Positions 1-8,213 of a stretch of 64,000 bases of DNA are shown piece by piece. Source of the DNA: Afipia felis ATCC 53690. Lineage in GTDB: Bacteria; Pseudomonadota; Alphaproteobacteria; Rhizobiales; Xanthobacteraceae. The first letter of the stretch is position 1. The number at the start of each line of letters is the position of its first letter. The notes below the pieces were generated by a model, which searched no databases, was not told the origin of the DNA, and worked only from the letters and a program-made list of their open reading frames with translations. The stretch covers positions 2,356,001 through 2,420,000 of the forward strand of contig NZ_KB375270.1 of assembly GCF_000314735.2 (NCBI RefSeq). Direction: 5' to 3'. The position numbers and the translations under genes are program-made.

Positions 1-855
1 ATCGAGGAACTGCATTCTGTCAACTTGCACCCTCCGGCGCACGAGCATCAGAATGCCGTTCTGTTCAAGCTTTATCAGATCGGCCAATCGACCGTCGCCT
101 CTCTGCAGGAACTGCTGGTCTTTCTCGAAATGCTGGGCCGCCTCGGCAGCGTTCTCGCAAGGCTCGTCTTCAAGCCGGGCCGTTTGCGGCTGACATCCAC
201 GGTCTATCAGTTGCACAAGGTCGGGTGGCAGGCCGTCCCCATCATCATGCTGATCACCTTCCTGATCGGCGCCATCATCGCCCAGCAGGGCATCTTCCAT
301 TTCCGGAAATTCGGCGCCGATGCCTACGTCGTCGACATGGTCGGTATCCTTGTTTTGCGGGAAATCGGCGTGCTAATCGTCGCCATCATGGTCGCCGGAC
401 GATCCGGCAGCGCTTACACCGCAGAACTCGGCTCCATGAAGATGCGCGAGGAGATCGATGCCCTGACCACGATGGGCCTCGATCCGCTTGAAGTGCTGGT
501 GCTCCCGCGCGTCATCGCCCTGGTCGTCGCGCTGCCGATCCTGACATTCATCGGATCGATCGCGGCTCTCTACGGCGGCGGCCTGATCTCGTGGCTTTAC
601 GGAGGCATGAGCCCTGCGATTTTCATCGCCCGCCTTCACGAGGCGGTGTCGGTCACTCATTTTGAAGTCGGCCTGATTAAGGCACCATTCATGGCGCTCG
701 TCATCGGCGTCGTCGCCAGCAGCGAAGGACTGCGCGTCAAGGGAAGCGCCGAGTCGCTGGGGCGGCAGACCACGACATCGGTCGTGAAATCGATCTTCCT
801 TGTCATCGTCCTTGATGGCCTGTTCGCGGTCTTCTTTGCATCGATCGGAATGTGA
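1..855 (+). CDS. MlaE-like ABC transporter permease (5' end outside window)
   Basis: Integral membrane permease of an Mla/MCE-type ABC transporter that moves phospholipids or other hydrophobic compounds between inner and outer membrane. The reading frame is open to base 1, so the N-terminus is missing; homologues in this group often carry an N-terminal STAS domain, which would lie outside the window. A TTG at 25 is only a possible internal start. The visible part has the MlaE features: several hydrophobic helices, a conserved stretch GRSGSAYTAELGSM and a downstream EEIDAL motif. The stop overlaps the start region of the next gene, which encodes the ATPase, so translation is probably coupled. 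Family assignment is firm; substrate is unknown. Confidence 0.9.
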   Translation: MEELHSVNLHPPAHEHQNAVLFKLYQIGQSTVASLQELLVFLEMLGRLGSVLARLVFKPGRLRLTSTVYQLHKVGWQAVPIIMLITFLIGAIIAQQGIFHFRKFGADAYVVDMVGILVLREIGVLIVAIMVAGRSGSAYTAELGSMKMREEIDALTTMGLDPLEVLVLPRVIALVVALPILTFIGSIAALYGGGLISWLYGGMSPAIFIARLHEAVSVTHFEVGLIKAPFMALVIGVVASSEGLRVKGSAESLGRQTTTSVVKSIFLVIVLDGLFAVFFASIGM

Positions 856-857
856 CC

Positions 858-1637
858 ATGACTGACCAGCGTTCCGACATTGCCATTCACGTCCACGATC
901 TCGTCGTCGCGTTCGGCAAGCATACGGTCCTCGATCATCTCTCGCTCGATGTTCGGCGCGGGGAGATTCTCGGCCTCGTAGGAGCCTCCGGCGGGGGTAA
1001 GTCAGTGTTGATGCGCTCCATCATCGGACTGATCCCGAAGCGAAGCGGCATAATCGACGTGATGGGGGCTGAAATTCACGGCGCCGACGACAGACAGACA
1101 CAGGAATCGGCTGCGCGCTGGGGCATCCTTTTTCAGCAAGGCGCCCTATTCTCGTCGCTGAACGTCCGCCAGAACGTTCAGGTTCCGCTGCGCGAACACC
1201 TTTCCATGTCTCAGGAACTGATGGATGAGGTAGCCGATGCAAAGCTCGAAATGGTGGGCTTAAGCGCGGCCGACGGTGACAAATACCCGTCAGAGCTGTC
1301 GGGCGGAATGACGAAGCGCGCCGCGCTTGCGCGCGCGCTGGCCCTGGACCCCGCGATCGTGTTTCTCGATGAGCCGACCTCCGGGCTCGATCCCATCGCA
1401 GCCGGTGATTTCGACGCACTAATCCGAACCTTGCAAAAGACACTGGCCTTCACCGTGTTCATGGTGACGCATGACCTGGCCAGCCTTCACACTGTCTGCG
1501 ACAGGATCGCCGCTCTGGCCGACGGCAAGATCGTCTCGATCGGCCCAATGAATACCCTTCTCGAATCAACGCATCCGTGGGTGCGCGCATATTTCCACGG
1601 CGCGCGCTCCGAAATGCTCCAACCCCACAACAGCTGA
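858..1637 (+). CDS. MlaF-like ABC transporter ATP-binding protein
   Basis: Cytoplasmic ATPase that powers the MlaE-like permease encoded just upstream. It shows a Walker A motif (GASGGGKS), Q-loop region (LFQQGALF), signature LSGGM, Walker B with catalytic glutamate (VFLDEPTSGLD) and H-loop (VTHD). At 259 residues it has the usual size. An in-frame GTG at 852 overlaps the upstream stop codon; the ATG at 858 has a weak GGA eight bases before it, so either start is possible. It belongs to a three-gene operon with the permease and the MCE-domain protein. Confidence 0.92.
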   Translation: MTDQRSDIAIHVHDLVVAFGKHTVLDHLSLDVRRGEILGLVGASGGGKSVLMRSIIGLIPKRSGIIDVMGAEIHGADDRQTQESAARWGILFQQGALFSSLNVRQNVQVPLREHLSMSQELMDEVADAKLEMVGLSAADGDKYPSELSGGMTKRAALARALALDPAIVFLDEPTSGLDPIAAGDFDALIRTLQKTLAFTVFMVTHDLASLHTVCDRIAALADGKIVSIGPMNTLLESTHPWVRAYFHGARSEMLQPHNS

Positions 1638-1645
1638 GAGTCCCG

Positions 1646-2758
1646 ATGGAGACCCGCGCTCCCTACATTATCGTCGGCCTGTTTGTCCTCTCGATCGCGG
1701 CAGCCATTTTCGGCTTTGTCTATTGGCTGAACAATGCCGGCGGCATCGGCGCGCGCAGCGTCTATCAGGTACAGTTCGACGAGCCCGTGCCGGGATTGCT
1801 GGTCGGCGCAGGCGTCCTGTTCAACGGGATACGCGTCGGCGAAGTAACCCGCCTTGCGCTCGATCCTCAAAGGCCCCGCCGGGTGAATGCATCGATCAGC
1901 GTTCTGACGGATACGCCCGTCCGCTCCGACACCAAAGTGGGGCTGGAATTTCAGGGACTGACCGGCGTTCCTGTGGTGGCATTGGAAGGAAACAAGGACA
2001 CGCTCGCCACGGCACCCGTTGGGGTTCTGGTTGCCTCCCCCGGGGCGGGCCAGAGCATGACGCAGGCAGCCCGCGAGGCACTCCGGAAAATTGATTCCGT
2101 TCTTAGCGACAATTCGCAGCCACTCCACGATACTATCGTTAACCTGAGCACGTTTGCCGAAGGGCTGGCCCGCAACACAGGGCGTCTCGATGGTATCATC
2201 GCGGGACTGGAAAGGATGACGGGGGGAGGCGCTTCGGAGACGAAGAAACACATCTACGATCTCGAAGCCGTTCAGACATACCCTGCCCGACATCCACTTG
2301 CGCTCCAGCTCGTCATTCCGGAGCCGACCGCGATTCTGGCCCTCGATACGCAACGCCTGGTCGTAACGCCGGAGAGCGAGAGTCTCGATGCCTCCATCGT
2401 GCAGGCGCAATGGGCCGACAGCATCCCCAAGCTCGTTCAGGCGAGATTGATAGAGAGCTTCGAAAATTACAGCGAGGAGAAAGCGCCAGTCCGTCCGACT
2501 GAAGGGGTGCAAACCGATGCAACGCTGCTGAGCGACATCCAGCGTTTTCAAGTTGACATCTCTGGCAACCCGACCGCCGAGGTATCCCTCGCAGTGAAGA
2601 TTGTCGCCAAATCGGGGCGGATCATGGCTTCCCGCGTTTTTCGCTCCAGTCAGCCGGTGACGCATCTCGATGCGAAGACTGCGGTGTCGGCTCTCGACCG
2701 GGCCTTCCACGAGGCCTCCGAACAGATCGTGACCTGGACTGCCGGCAACCTCAAATGA
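1646..2758 (+). CDS. MlaD/MCE-domain protein fused to a PqiC-like (ABC_trans_aux) domain
   Basis: Periplasmic substrate-binding subunit of the Mla-type transporter, 370 residues. An N-terminal membrane anchor (about residues 8-28) is followed by an MCE domain (about 35-115, with GVLFNGIRVGEV and the GLTG motif) and a helical linker. The C-terminal 150 residues (from about 220) resemble the auxiliary lipoprotein domain of PqiC type: they carry the pattern of a region rich in L and V, then a QWADSIPKLVQARLIESF segment. In most bacteria that domain is a separate lipoprotein. ATG 1646 is chosen because it follows the ATPase stop by 8 bases and precedes the membrane anchor. The C-terminal assignment is by eye and needs a profile search. 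Confidence 0.85.
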   Translation: METRAPYIIVGLFVLSIAAAIFGFVYWLNNAGGIGARSVYQVQFDEPVPGLLVGAGVLFNGIRVGEVTRLALDPQRPRRVNASISVLTDTPVRSDTKVGLEFQGLTGVPVVALEGNKDTLATAPVGVLVASPGAGQSMTQAAREALRKIDSVLSDNSQPLHDTIVNLSTFAEGLARNTGRLDGIIAGLERMTGGGASETKKHIYDLEAVQTYPARHPLALQLVIPEPTAILALDTQRLVVTPESESLDASIVQAQWADSIPKLVQARLIESFENYSEEKAPVRPTEGVQTDATLLSDIQRFQVDISGNPTAEVSLAVKIVAKSGRIMASRVFRSSQPVTHLDAKTAVSALDRAFHEASEQIVTWTAGNLK

Positions 2759-2806
2759 GGTCGAGGAGACGAGATATCCGCAAATCCCGAGTGTGGGGTC
2801 ACAAAC

Positions 2807-3136
2807 TCAGCGGCTTTGCTCGAACGTCTTTAGGAATGCAATGAAATCCCCGACTTGGTCGGGGTCTAACCGAAATTCCGGCATGCTCGGGTGCCCGGTC
2901 GAAATGCCCTCCGCAAGCGCCTCGGCGAGTGTCTCGACAGGATATCGCGTATGCAGCGTCCGGAATGGCGGCGCTATCCTGAGCGGACTGGCCGTCACGC
3001 GATCGATTGAATGGCATTGCGCGCAATTGACCCGCGCAAACGTCCTCCCACGCTGAACCGCGGGGTCTTCCATTGCCCAGCACGAACTGACCAGCCCGCC
3101 GACGAGAAAGGCGCCAAGGGATATTTGCTTCAGCAT
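2807..3136 (-). CDS. Small periplasmic class I cytochrome c
   Basis: Secreted monohaem cytochrome c of 109 residues before processing. It has a signal peptide (MLKQISLGAFLVGGLVSSCWA), a single haem-binding CAQCH motif, and a downstream methionine ligand candidate in GHPSMPEF. The frame is open further upstream, but ATG 3136 has an AAAGG Shine-Dalgarno eight bases before it and places the signal peptide at the N-terminus; ATG 3157 is the alternative. It is convergent with the Mla-type operon and lies near a FixK-like box at 3230, which is about 100 bases upstream. Its redox partner cannot be told. Confidence 0.85.
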   Translation of the reverse strand: MLKQISLGAFLVGGLVSSCWAMEDPAVQRGRTFARVNCAQCHSIDRVTASPLRIAPPFRTLHTRYPVETLAEALAEGISTGHPSMPEFRLDPDQVGDFIAFLKTFEQSR

Positions 3137-3229
3137 CCGAAAAGCCTTTCGTCTCATTCCATAACGGCAAGCAAACCGCTCCGCCGTTTGACTGTCTCGC
3201 AAAACTGCCATTCAAGCGCGCGGCCTACC

Positions 3230-3243
3230 TTGATGGATGTCAA
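3230..3243. promoter_or_regulatory. FixK/FNR-like box
   Basis: TTGATGGATGTCAA matches TTGA-N6-TCAA exactly. It lies about 80 bases before the lipoyl-like gene on the plus strand and about 95 bases before the cytochrome c gene on the minus strand, so it could serve either. Confidence 0.6.
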
Positions 3244-3322
3244 GGTGAGCCCGGCCTTTCCGCGTATCAAAGTTATTGTTTACGAATCCACGATCCCGTT
3301 TCCCCTTGTTGGAGGACCAATC

Positions 3323-3565
3323 ATGACCGACCTGATCGTTCAGCCAGATCTCTGGATCACCAGAATGCTCCCTGAGGGAATCATCGAGAAGTGGCTTGTC
3401 GCCGATGGCGCGACCGTTGCTTCGGACGATCCTGTTGTCGATCTTCGGATCGAAAATCAACTTCGGAGATTGAAGTCACCTAGCCCCGGGCGGCTGACGA
3501 TCTACGCACGACCAAACAGCATTGTGGAACCCGGCACAGTGATAGGCAGGGTTGATGCCCCCTGA
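3323..3565 (+). CDS. Stand-alone biotinyl/lipoyl-like domain protein lacking the acceptor lysine
   Basis: An 80-residue protein with the beta-hammerhead layout of a biotinyl/lipoyl domain: WLVADGATVASDDPVVDL at about 23-40, then IENQLRRLKSPSPGRLT, then VEPGTVIGRVD at the C-terminus. In lipoyl domains the turn reads (E)TDKA with the modified lysine; here the equivalent is ENQL, so attachment of lipoate or biotin at the usual site seems impossible. ATG 3323 is chosen because GGAGGA lies seven bases upstream. It follows a FixK-like box and precedes the host-attachment family gene by 51 bases, perhaps as one transcript. Function unknown. Confidence 0.7.
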   Translation: MTDLIVQPDLWITRMLPEGIIEKWLVADGATVASDDPVVDLRIENQLRRLKSPSPGRLTIYARPNSIVEPGTVIGRVDAP

Positions 3566-3616
3566 GGTGCGGCAGGGCAGGATTTTGCCTGCTCACTCAC
3601 AGGAGGACCGCTTTCC

Positions 3617-4078
3617 ATGACCAAGCTCAAGCTGCGCCCCGCCTCGCTGGTCCTCGTGGCCGACGGCACCAAGGCGCTTTTTCTTCGCAATGCCGGGGAC
3701 GATGTCTATCCCAATCTCGTCGTCGCGCGCGCGTTCAAAGACGACAATCCCCCGACCAGAGACCAGGGAACCGATCGTCCCGGCCGTGTTCACGAGAGCG
3801 CCACCACGGGACGCAGCGCGCTGGAAACCACGGACTGGCATGTCGTCGAAGAACATCGGTTCGTCGAAACAACCGCAGCCTCTCTCAGCCGCTATGTTGA
3901 AAACGAGGGCGTCCGAAGCATTGTCATCATCGCACCGCCCCGTGTGATCGGCGACCTGCGTAAGGCTCTGCCTGAAACCATCCGGAAGCACATTCTTGCC
4001 GAAATCGAGAAAGATCTCACGAAACAACCGATTTATGAAATCGAAAAGTACCTTGCGGATTATCGCTCTGAAGCTTGA
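3617..4078 (+). CDS. Host attachment family protein (PF10116-like)
   Basis: A 153-residue protein similar to the 'protein required for attachment to host cells' family, which is widespread in alphaproteobacteria and related to release-factor/baeRF-like folds. Typical traits are the opening LVLVADGTKALFLRN, the middle TDRPGRVHES, and the C-terminal IVIIAPPRVIGDLRKAL followed by LTKQPIYEIEKYL. An AGGAGG ribosome binding site (3601-3606) is well placed. No signal peptide or membrane helix is seen. The family name comes from one Agrobacterium study; a true role in attachment is not shown here. Located between the lipoyl-like gene and the FixK-like box at 4275. Confidence 0.85.
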   Translation: MTKLKLRPASLVLVADGTKALFLRNAGDDVYPNLVVARAFKDDNPPTRDQGTDRPGRVHESATTGRSALETTDWHVVEEHRFVETTAASLSRYVENEGVRSIVIIAPPRVIGDLRKALPETIRKHILAEIEKDLTKQPIYEIEKYLADYRSEA

Positions 4079-4274
4079 GTTGAAGCTGGCCGAGATTGAC
4101 GGCCAGAGGTTCTTTCGATGACCAGTTAGCGCAGCAGTTTCTGCCCGCTGCGAACCAAAGCCCGCTAGAAATGCTTCCTGGCCACGTGAAAGAATTCTGC
4201 CGACTACTCGCCTTAGTTGATTTCGTTACAAAACTCGCAGGAACCATCCGCGCGAGCAGACAACCTTTATGCAA

Positions 4275-4288
4275 TTGAGCCAGATCAA
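4275..4288. promoter_or_regulatory. FixK/FNR-like box
   Basis: TTGAGCCAGATCAA matches TTGA-N6-TCAA. Its centre is about 57 bases before the HlyD-family start, the distance expected for a class II FNR/FixK promoter with a short leader. The remaining 259-base gap (4079-4337) holds no convincing gene. Confidence 0.65.
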
Positions 4289-4337
4289 GCACTTCAGGTG
4301 AGAAAGTGCGACTGAGGTTTCTGTGCGGAGTCCAAGC

Positions 4338-5447
4338 ATGGTTGTGGATCAAGAGAACTCCATTTCACAAGAACCCCAGACGTACAAAACCTCATCTGAG
4401 AGCGGGATCGTCGTCTCCCCCGACAATGCACACTTGCCCGTGGTTCAACTACGAGACAATCGAACATCCAGGCTGCGCTGGCTGCCTGCAGTCCTGCTGC
4501 TGCTCGGTGCTCTATCGGCTGGTGGAGCAGGATACTACTGGTGGGAACGGTTGCACCCGTCACTCCCGATTGGGATCAGTGACGGAAACGGCCGCATCGA
4601 AGCGGACGAAATTGATATCGCCACCAAATACGCAGGCAGAATCGCCGAATTAGGAACGGACATCGGCGACCTAGTGTCTCCCGGCCAGGTCGTCGCCAGA
4701 ATGGATACTCAGGATATCCAACAGTCCCTGTCAAAATCCGAAGCGACGGCGCGGCAAGCGCAGAAGGCGATCGACGAAGCACAAGCAAACCTTGTCCAGC
4801 AACAGACCCAGCAGAGGCTCGCAGAACAGGAGATCGAGCGAACGCGCACCTTGTTGAAGAGTGGCTGGGCAACAAAAGAATTGATGGACCAACGGCAACA
4901 ACAGCTTGATGGCGCCAATGCCGGCCTGACTGCCGCGAAAGCCAGGGTTCTTCAAACAGAGCATGCTCTCAGCGCAGCACAGCACGACGCCGCCTTTTAT
5001 AGAGTCCAGATCGCTGACAATGCCCTCGTCGCGCCCAAGAGAGGGCGAATCCAATACCGGCTTGCCAATATTGGTGAAGTTCTTCCCGCCGGAGGCAAGG
5101 TCTTCACCATGCTCGACTTCTCATATGTCTACATGGACATTTATCTGCCGACTGCGGAAGCAGGCAAGGTCAGGGTCGGCGACGATGCACGCATCGTTCT
5201 TGACGCCTACCCAGATCATCCCATTCCTGCGAAAGTCTCGTTCGTCGCGAACCTGTCTCAGTTCACACCGAAGACCGTGGAAACGAAAAGCGAGCGCGAC
5301 AAGCTGATGTTTCGAATCCGGGTGCGAATCGATCAGGATCGTTTGCTCGCACATAGCGATGCCATCAGAAGCGGCCTGCCAGGCGAGACCTATGTGCGCT
5401 GGGATCATTCAGTCGGTTGGCCCGCAAAGCTTGAGAGCACCCCATGA
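4338..5447 (+). CDS. HlyD-family membrane fusion (periplasmic adaptor) protein, YhiI-like
   Basis: Periplasmic adaptor of an ABC exporter, 369 residues. A cytoplasmic N-terminus of about 40 residues precedes one membrane helix (LPAVLLLLGALSAGGAGYYW). Then come a lipoyl-type half (DIGDLVSPGQVVARMD), a long alpha-helical hairpin rich in Q, A and E (about 125-225), the second lipoyl half and a beta-barrel domain. ATG 4338 is preferred to GTG 4323 because GGAG lies seven bases upstream. The gene overlaps the next ORF by four bases (ATGA), so it is in one operon with the RbbA-like ATPase and YhhJ-like permease, the same order as yhiI-rbbA-yhhJ in Escherichia coli. Expression is probably FixK/FNR-dependent through the box at 4275. 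Confidence 0.9.
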   Translation: MVVDQENSISQEPQTYKTSSESGIVVSPDNAHLPVVQLRDNRTSRLRWLPAVLLLLGALSAGGAGYYWWERLHPSLPIGISDGNGRIEADEIDIATKYAGRIAELGTDIGDLVSPGQVVARMDTQDIQQSLSKSEATARQAQKAIDEAQANLVQQQTQQRLAEQEIERTRTLLKSGWATKELMDQRQQQLDGANAGLTAAKARVLQTEHALSAAQHDAAFYRVQIADNALVAPKRGRIQYRLANIGEVLPAGGKVFTMLDFSYVYMDIYLPTAEAGKVRVGDDARIVLDAYPDHPIPAKVSFVANLSQFTPKTVETKSERDKLMFRIRVRIDQDRLLAHSDAIRSGLPGETYVRWDHSVGWPAKLESTP

Positions 5448-8206
5448 GCGGCTGTGATAGCCCGGCCGCTGTCGTTCGAGACCTCTCTCTCAACTACGGC
5501 CCGGTGACAGCTTTGGACGACATATCGGTCGATATTCCCGTGAGCCAACTTATTGGACTGATCGGCCCCGACGGCGTCGGGAAATCGTCGCTGCTCGCGA
5601 TCCTTGCTGGCGCGCGCAAAATCCAGAAGGGCTGCGCCACGGTCCTTGGCGTCGATATCTCAAACGCTTCTGCACGTGCTCAGGCCTGCCCCAAAATCGC
5701 ATACATGCCGCAAGGGCTCGGCAAGAACTTGTATCCCGACCTCAGCGTTCGTGAAAATATCGAGTTCTTTTCCAGATTGTTTGGCCAGCCCCGTCGGGAA
5801 CGCGAGTGGAGAATCAAAGAACTCCTGGAAAGCACCGGACTGACGCCTTTCGCGGACCGGCCCGCCAGCAAACTCTCCGGGGGAATGCGGCAGAAGCTCG
5901 GTCTGTGCTGTTCGCTTATTCACGATCCCGATCTTTTGATTCTCGACGAACCCACGACCGGCGTCGATCCGCTGTCACGCCGACAGTTCTGGGATCTTAT
6001 CGGCAGACTGCGTGCACGCCGACCGGAGATGAGCGTGGTCGTTGCAACGGCCTACATGGAAGAGGCTGAACATTTCGACTGGCTGATTGCCATGAACGAA
6101 GGACGAATCCTTGCTGCAGGCACGCCGTCCGACCTGAAACAAAAGACCCACACAGGATCTATCGAAGACGCCTTCGTTACATTGCTTCCGCAGCGGGGGC
6201 TCGCTTCCACCCAAAAAAGAAATGCTCACCCACTCGCCACGCCAACGGAACCCGTTATCGTCGCAAGAAACCTGACGTGCCGCTTCGGTAGTTTCACCGC
6301 CGTCGATCGGGTCAACTTCACGATCCTGCAAGGTGAAATCTTCGGTTTTGTCGGCTCGAACGGATCCGGCAAAACAACCACCATGAAGATGCTGACGGGC
6401 CTTCTGCCCCCCACCGAAGGCGAAGCATTGATCTTCGGAAAGCGGCTGGCAGCTGACACCATCGAATCTCGCCGCCGCGTCGGTTATATGTCGCAATCTT
6501 TTTCGCTTTATAGCGAATTGACGGTTCGGCAAAATCTCACATTGCATGCCAGGCTTTTCTATCTTCCGGAAAAGTTTGCGGAAGAGCGGATCGCCGAACT
6601 GGTCGAGAAATGCGATCTCACCGGCTACCTCGACAACCTCGCCTCCGAGCTGCCGCTTGGGATCAGACAGCGGCTATCACTCGCGGTTGCCATCGTTCAT
6701 AAGCCAGACCTTCTAATACTGGATGAGCCGACCTCCGGCGTGGATCCGGTGGCCCGCGATCAGTTCTGGGACTTGCTGATCCATTTATCGAAAAACGAAG
6801 GCATGACCATCCTCGTATCGACGCACTTCATGAACGAGGCCGAGCGTTGTGATCGACTGTCGCTGATGCACGAAGGGCGGGTGCTCGCCACCGACACGCC
6901 CGCTGGCTTGATCCGGGCCAAGAACGGCAACAATCTTGAGGAGGCTTTCATCAAATTCCTCGAGCAGGAGGATCCGAGCGAACAGACGAGATCCATCGAT
7001 ATTCCGTCGATGACATACGACCCGCCGCAAGCTACTGGCGCCACATCGGAACGAACAGGCCACCGAGACTGCCCCGCTATCTTTCTGAGCCTCCAGAGAT
7101 TGATCGCCTGTACCATTCGAGAGAGCCTCGAACTCATCCGCGATCCCATCCGCCTCATGTTCGCGCTGTTTGGCACGACACTTTTGATGGTCGTTTTTGG
7201 CCTTGGAATATCGACCGATGTCAACAATCTGACATTTGCCGTTCTCGATCGAGACCAGACTCCCGAGAGTCGCGCTTATCTCGAAGAACTCAGGGGATCG
7301 AGCTACTTCGTCGAGAAGGCCCCGCTTAAGGATTACGCAGACCTCGACCGGCGCTTGAAGGATGGAAGCATCGATGTCAGCATCGAAATTCCCCCGAATT
7401 TCGGATTGAACATCAAGCGAGACCGGCCGGTCTGGGTCTCTGCATGGATCGATGGAGCCATGCCTTTTCGAGCGGAAACCATCCGCGGCTATCTCCAGGG
7501 TATGCACCAGCTCTATCTGAGCGACCCCGCTATCAAGACAATGCAGCCTCCGAGCCCCTCCCCCGCCGATATCGAAGTCAGGTTCAAGTACAATCAGGAT
7601 TTTGACAGTATCTACGCGATGGTACCGTCGACGATTGCGATGCTGCTGGCGCTGTTTCCGGCCATCCTGATGGCCCTTGCCGTTGTGCGTGAGAAAGAAC
7701 TTGGCTCCATCACCAATCTGTACGTCACTCCGGTGACCCGGCTGGAATTCCTCGTCGGCAAGCAGTTGCCTTATGTCGCAGTCGCGATGATCAACTTTAC
7801 GGTCATGTTCATGATCGCCACATTGCTTTTCCGGGTACCCCTGAAGGGCAGTTTCCTAGCGCTGCTTGTCGGCACAATCATTTATGTCTTCACCACCACC
7901 GGCTACGGAATGTTGATCTCGACATTTTGCAGCAGCCAGATAGCGGCGCTGTTCGGAACGGCAATCCTGACCATCCTTCCAGCCCAGCAGTTCTCCGGCA
8001 TGATGACACCAGTATCCTCCCTGTCGGGAACGGCACAGGTGATCGGCCTGGCTTTTCCCATGACCTATTACCGGCCGATTAGTGTCGGGACGTTCACCAA
8101 GGGATTGGGATTCTCCGATCTCACCTCCAGCATCCTGCTTTTGGTACTGTTCATTCCGGCTCTGACGATGCTCAGCCTGTGGCTGCTTCCGAAGCAAGAA
8201 CGATGA
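5444..8206 (+). CDS. rbbA: RbbA-like ABC transporter: two ATPase domains fused to an ABC-2 permease
   Basis: A 920-residue fusion close in length to E. coli RbbA/YhiH. NBD1 (about 1-235) has Walker A GPDGVGKSS, signature LSGGM and Walker B LLILDEPTTGVD. NBD2 (about 270-500) has Walker A GSNGSGKTTT, Walker B LLILDEPTSGVD, but the signature is LPLGIRQRL instead of LSGGQ. The C-terminal third is an ABC-2 type membrane domain with one helix near 575, a large extracytoplasmic loop and about five helices to the end. The E. coli protein was reported as a ribosome-associated ATPase, yet the fused permease and the neighbouring HlyD and permease genes suggest an export system of unknown substrate. Confidence 0.92.
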   Translation: MSGCDSPAAVVRDLSLNYGPVTALDDISVDIPVSQLIGLIGPDGVGKSSLLAILAGARKIQKGCATVLGVDISNASARAQACPKIAYMPQGLGKNLYPDLSVRENIEFFSRLFGQPRREREWRIKELLESTGLTPFADRPASKLSGGMRQKLGLCCSLIHDPDLLILDEPTTGVDPLSRRQFWDLIGRLRARRPEMSVVVATAYMEEAEHFDWLIAMNEGRILAAGTPSDLKQKTHTGSIEDAFVTLLPQRGLASTQKRNAHPLATPTEPVIVARNLTCRFGSFTAVDRVNFTILQGEIFGFVGSNGSGKTTTMKMLTGLLPPTEGEALIFGKRLAADTIESRRRVGYMSQSFSLYSELTVRQNLTLHARLFYLPEKFAEERIAELVEKCDLTGYLDNLASELPLGIRQRLSLAVAIVHKPDLLILDEPTSGVDPVARDQFWDLLIHLSKNEGMTILVSTHFMNEAERCDRLSLMHEGRVLATDTPAGLIRAKNGNNLEEAFIKFLEQEDPSEQTRSIDIPSMTYDPPQATGATSERTGHRDCPAIFLSLQRLIACTIRESLELIRDPIRLMFALFGTTLLMVVFGLGISTDVNNLTFAVLDRDQTPESRAYLEELRGSSYFVEKAPLKDYADLDRRLKDGSIDVSIEIPPNFGLNIKRDRPVWVSAWIDGAMPFRAETIRGYLQGMHQLYLSDPAIKTMQPPSPSPADIEVRFKYNQDFDSIYAMVPSTIAMLLALFPAILMALAVVREKELGSITNLYVTPVTRLEFLVGKQLPYVAVAMINFTVMFMIATLLFRVPLKGSFLALLVGTIIYVFTTTGYGMLISTFCSSQIAALFGTAILTILPAQQFSGMMTPVSSLSGTAQVIGLAFPMTYYRPISVGTFTKGLGFSDLTSSILLLVLFIPALTMLSLWLLPKQER

Positions 8207-8213
8207 AAAGCCA

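Noticed and set aside
1487-2710. 407-codon ORF antisense to the MCE-domain gene
   Set aside because: It lies opposite a clearly conserved gene; long antisense frames are common at this GC content and its sequence matches no family.
4096-4278. 60-codon ORF between the attachment-protein gene and the HlyD gene
   Set aside because: It ends inside the FixK-like box and shows no recognisable features.
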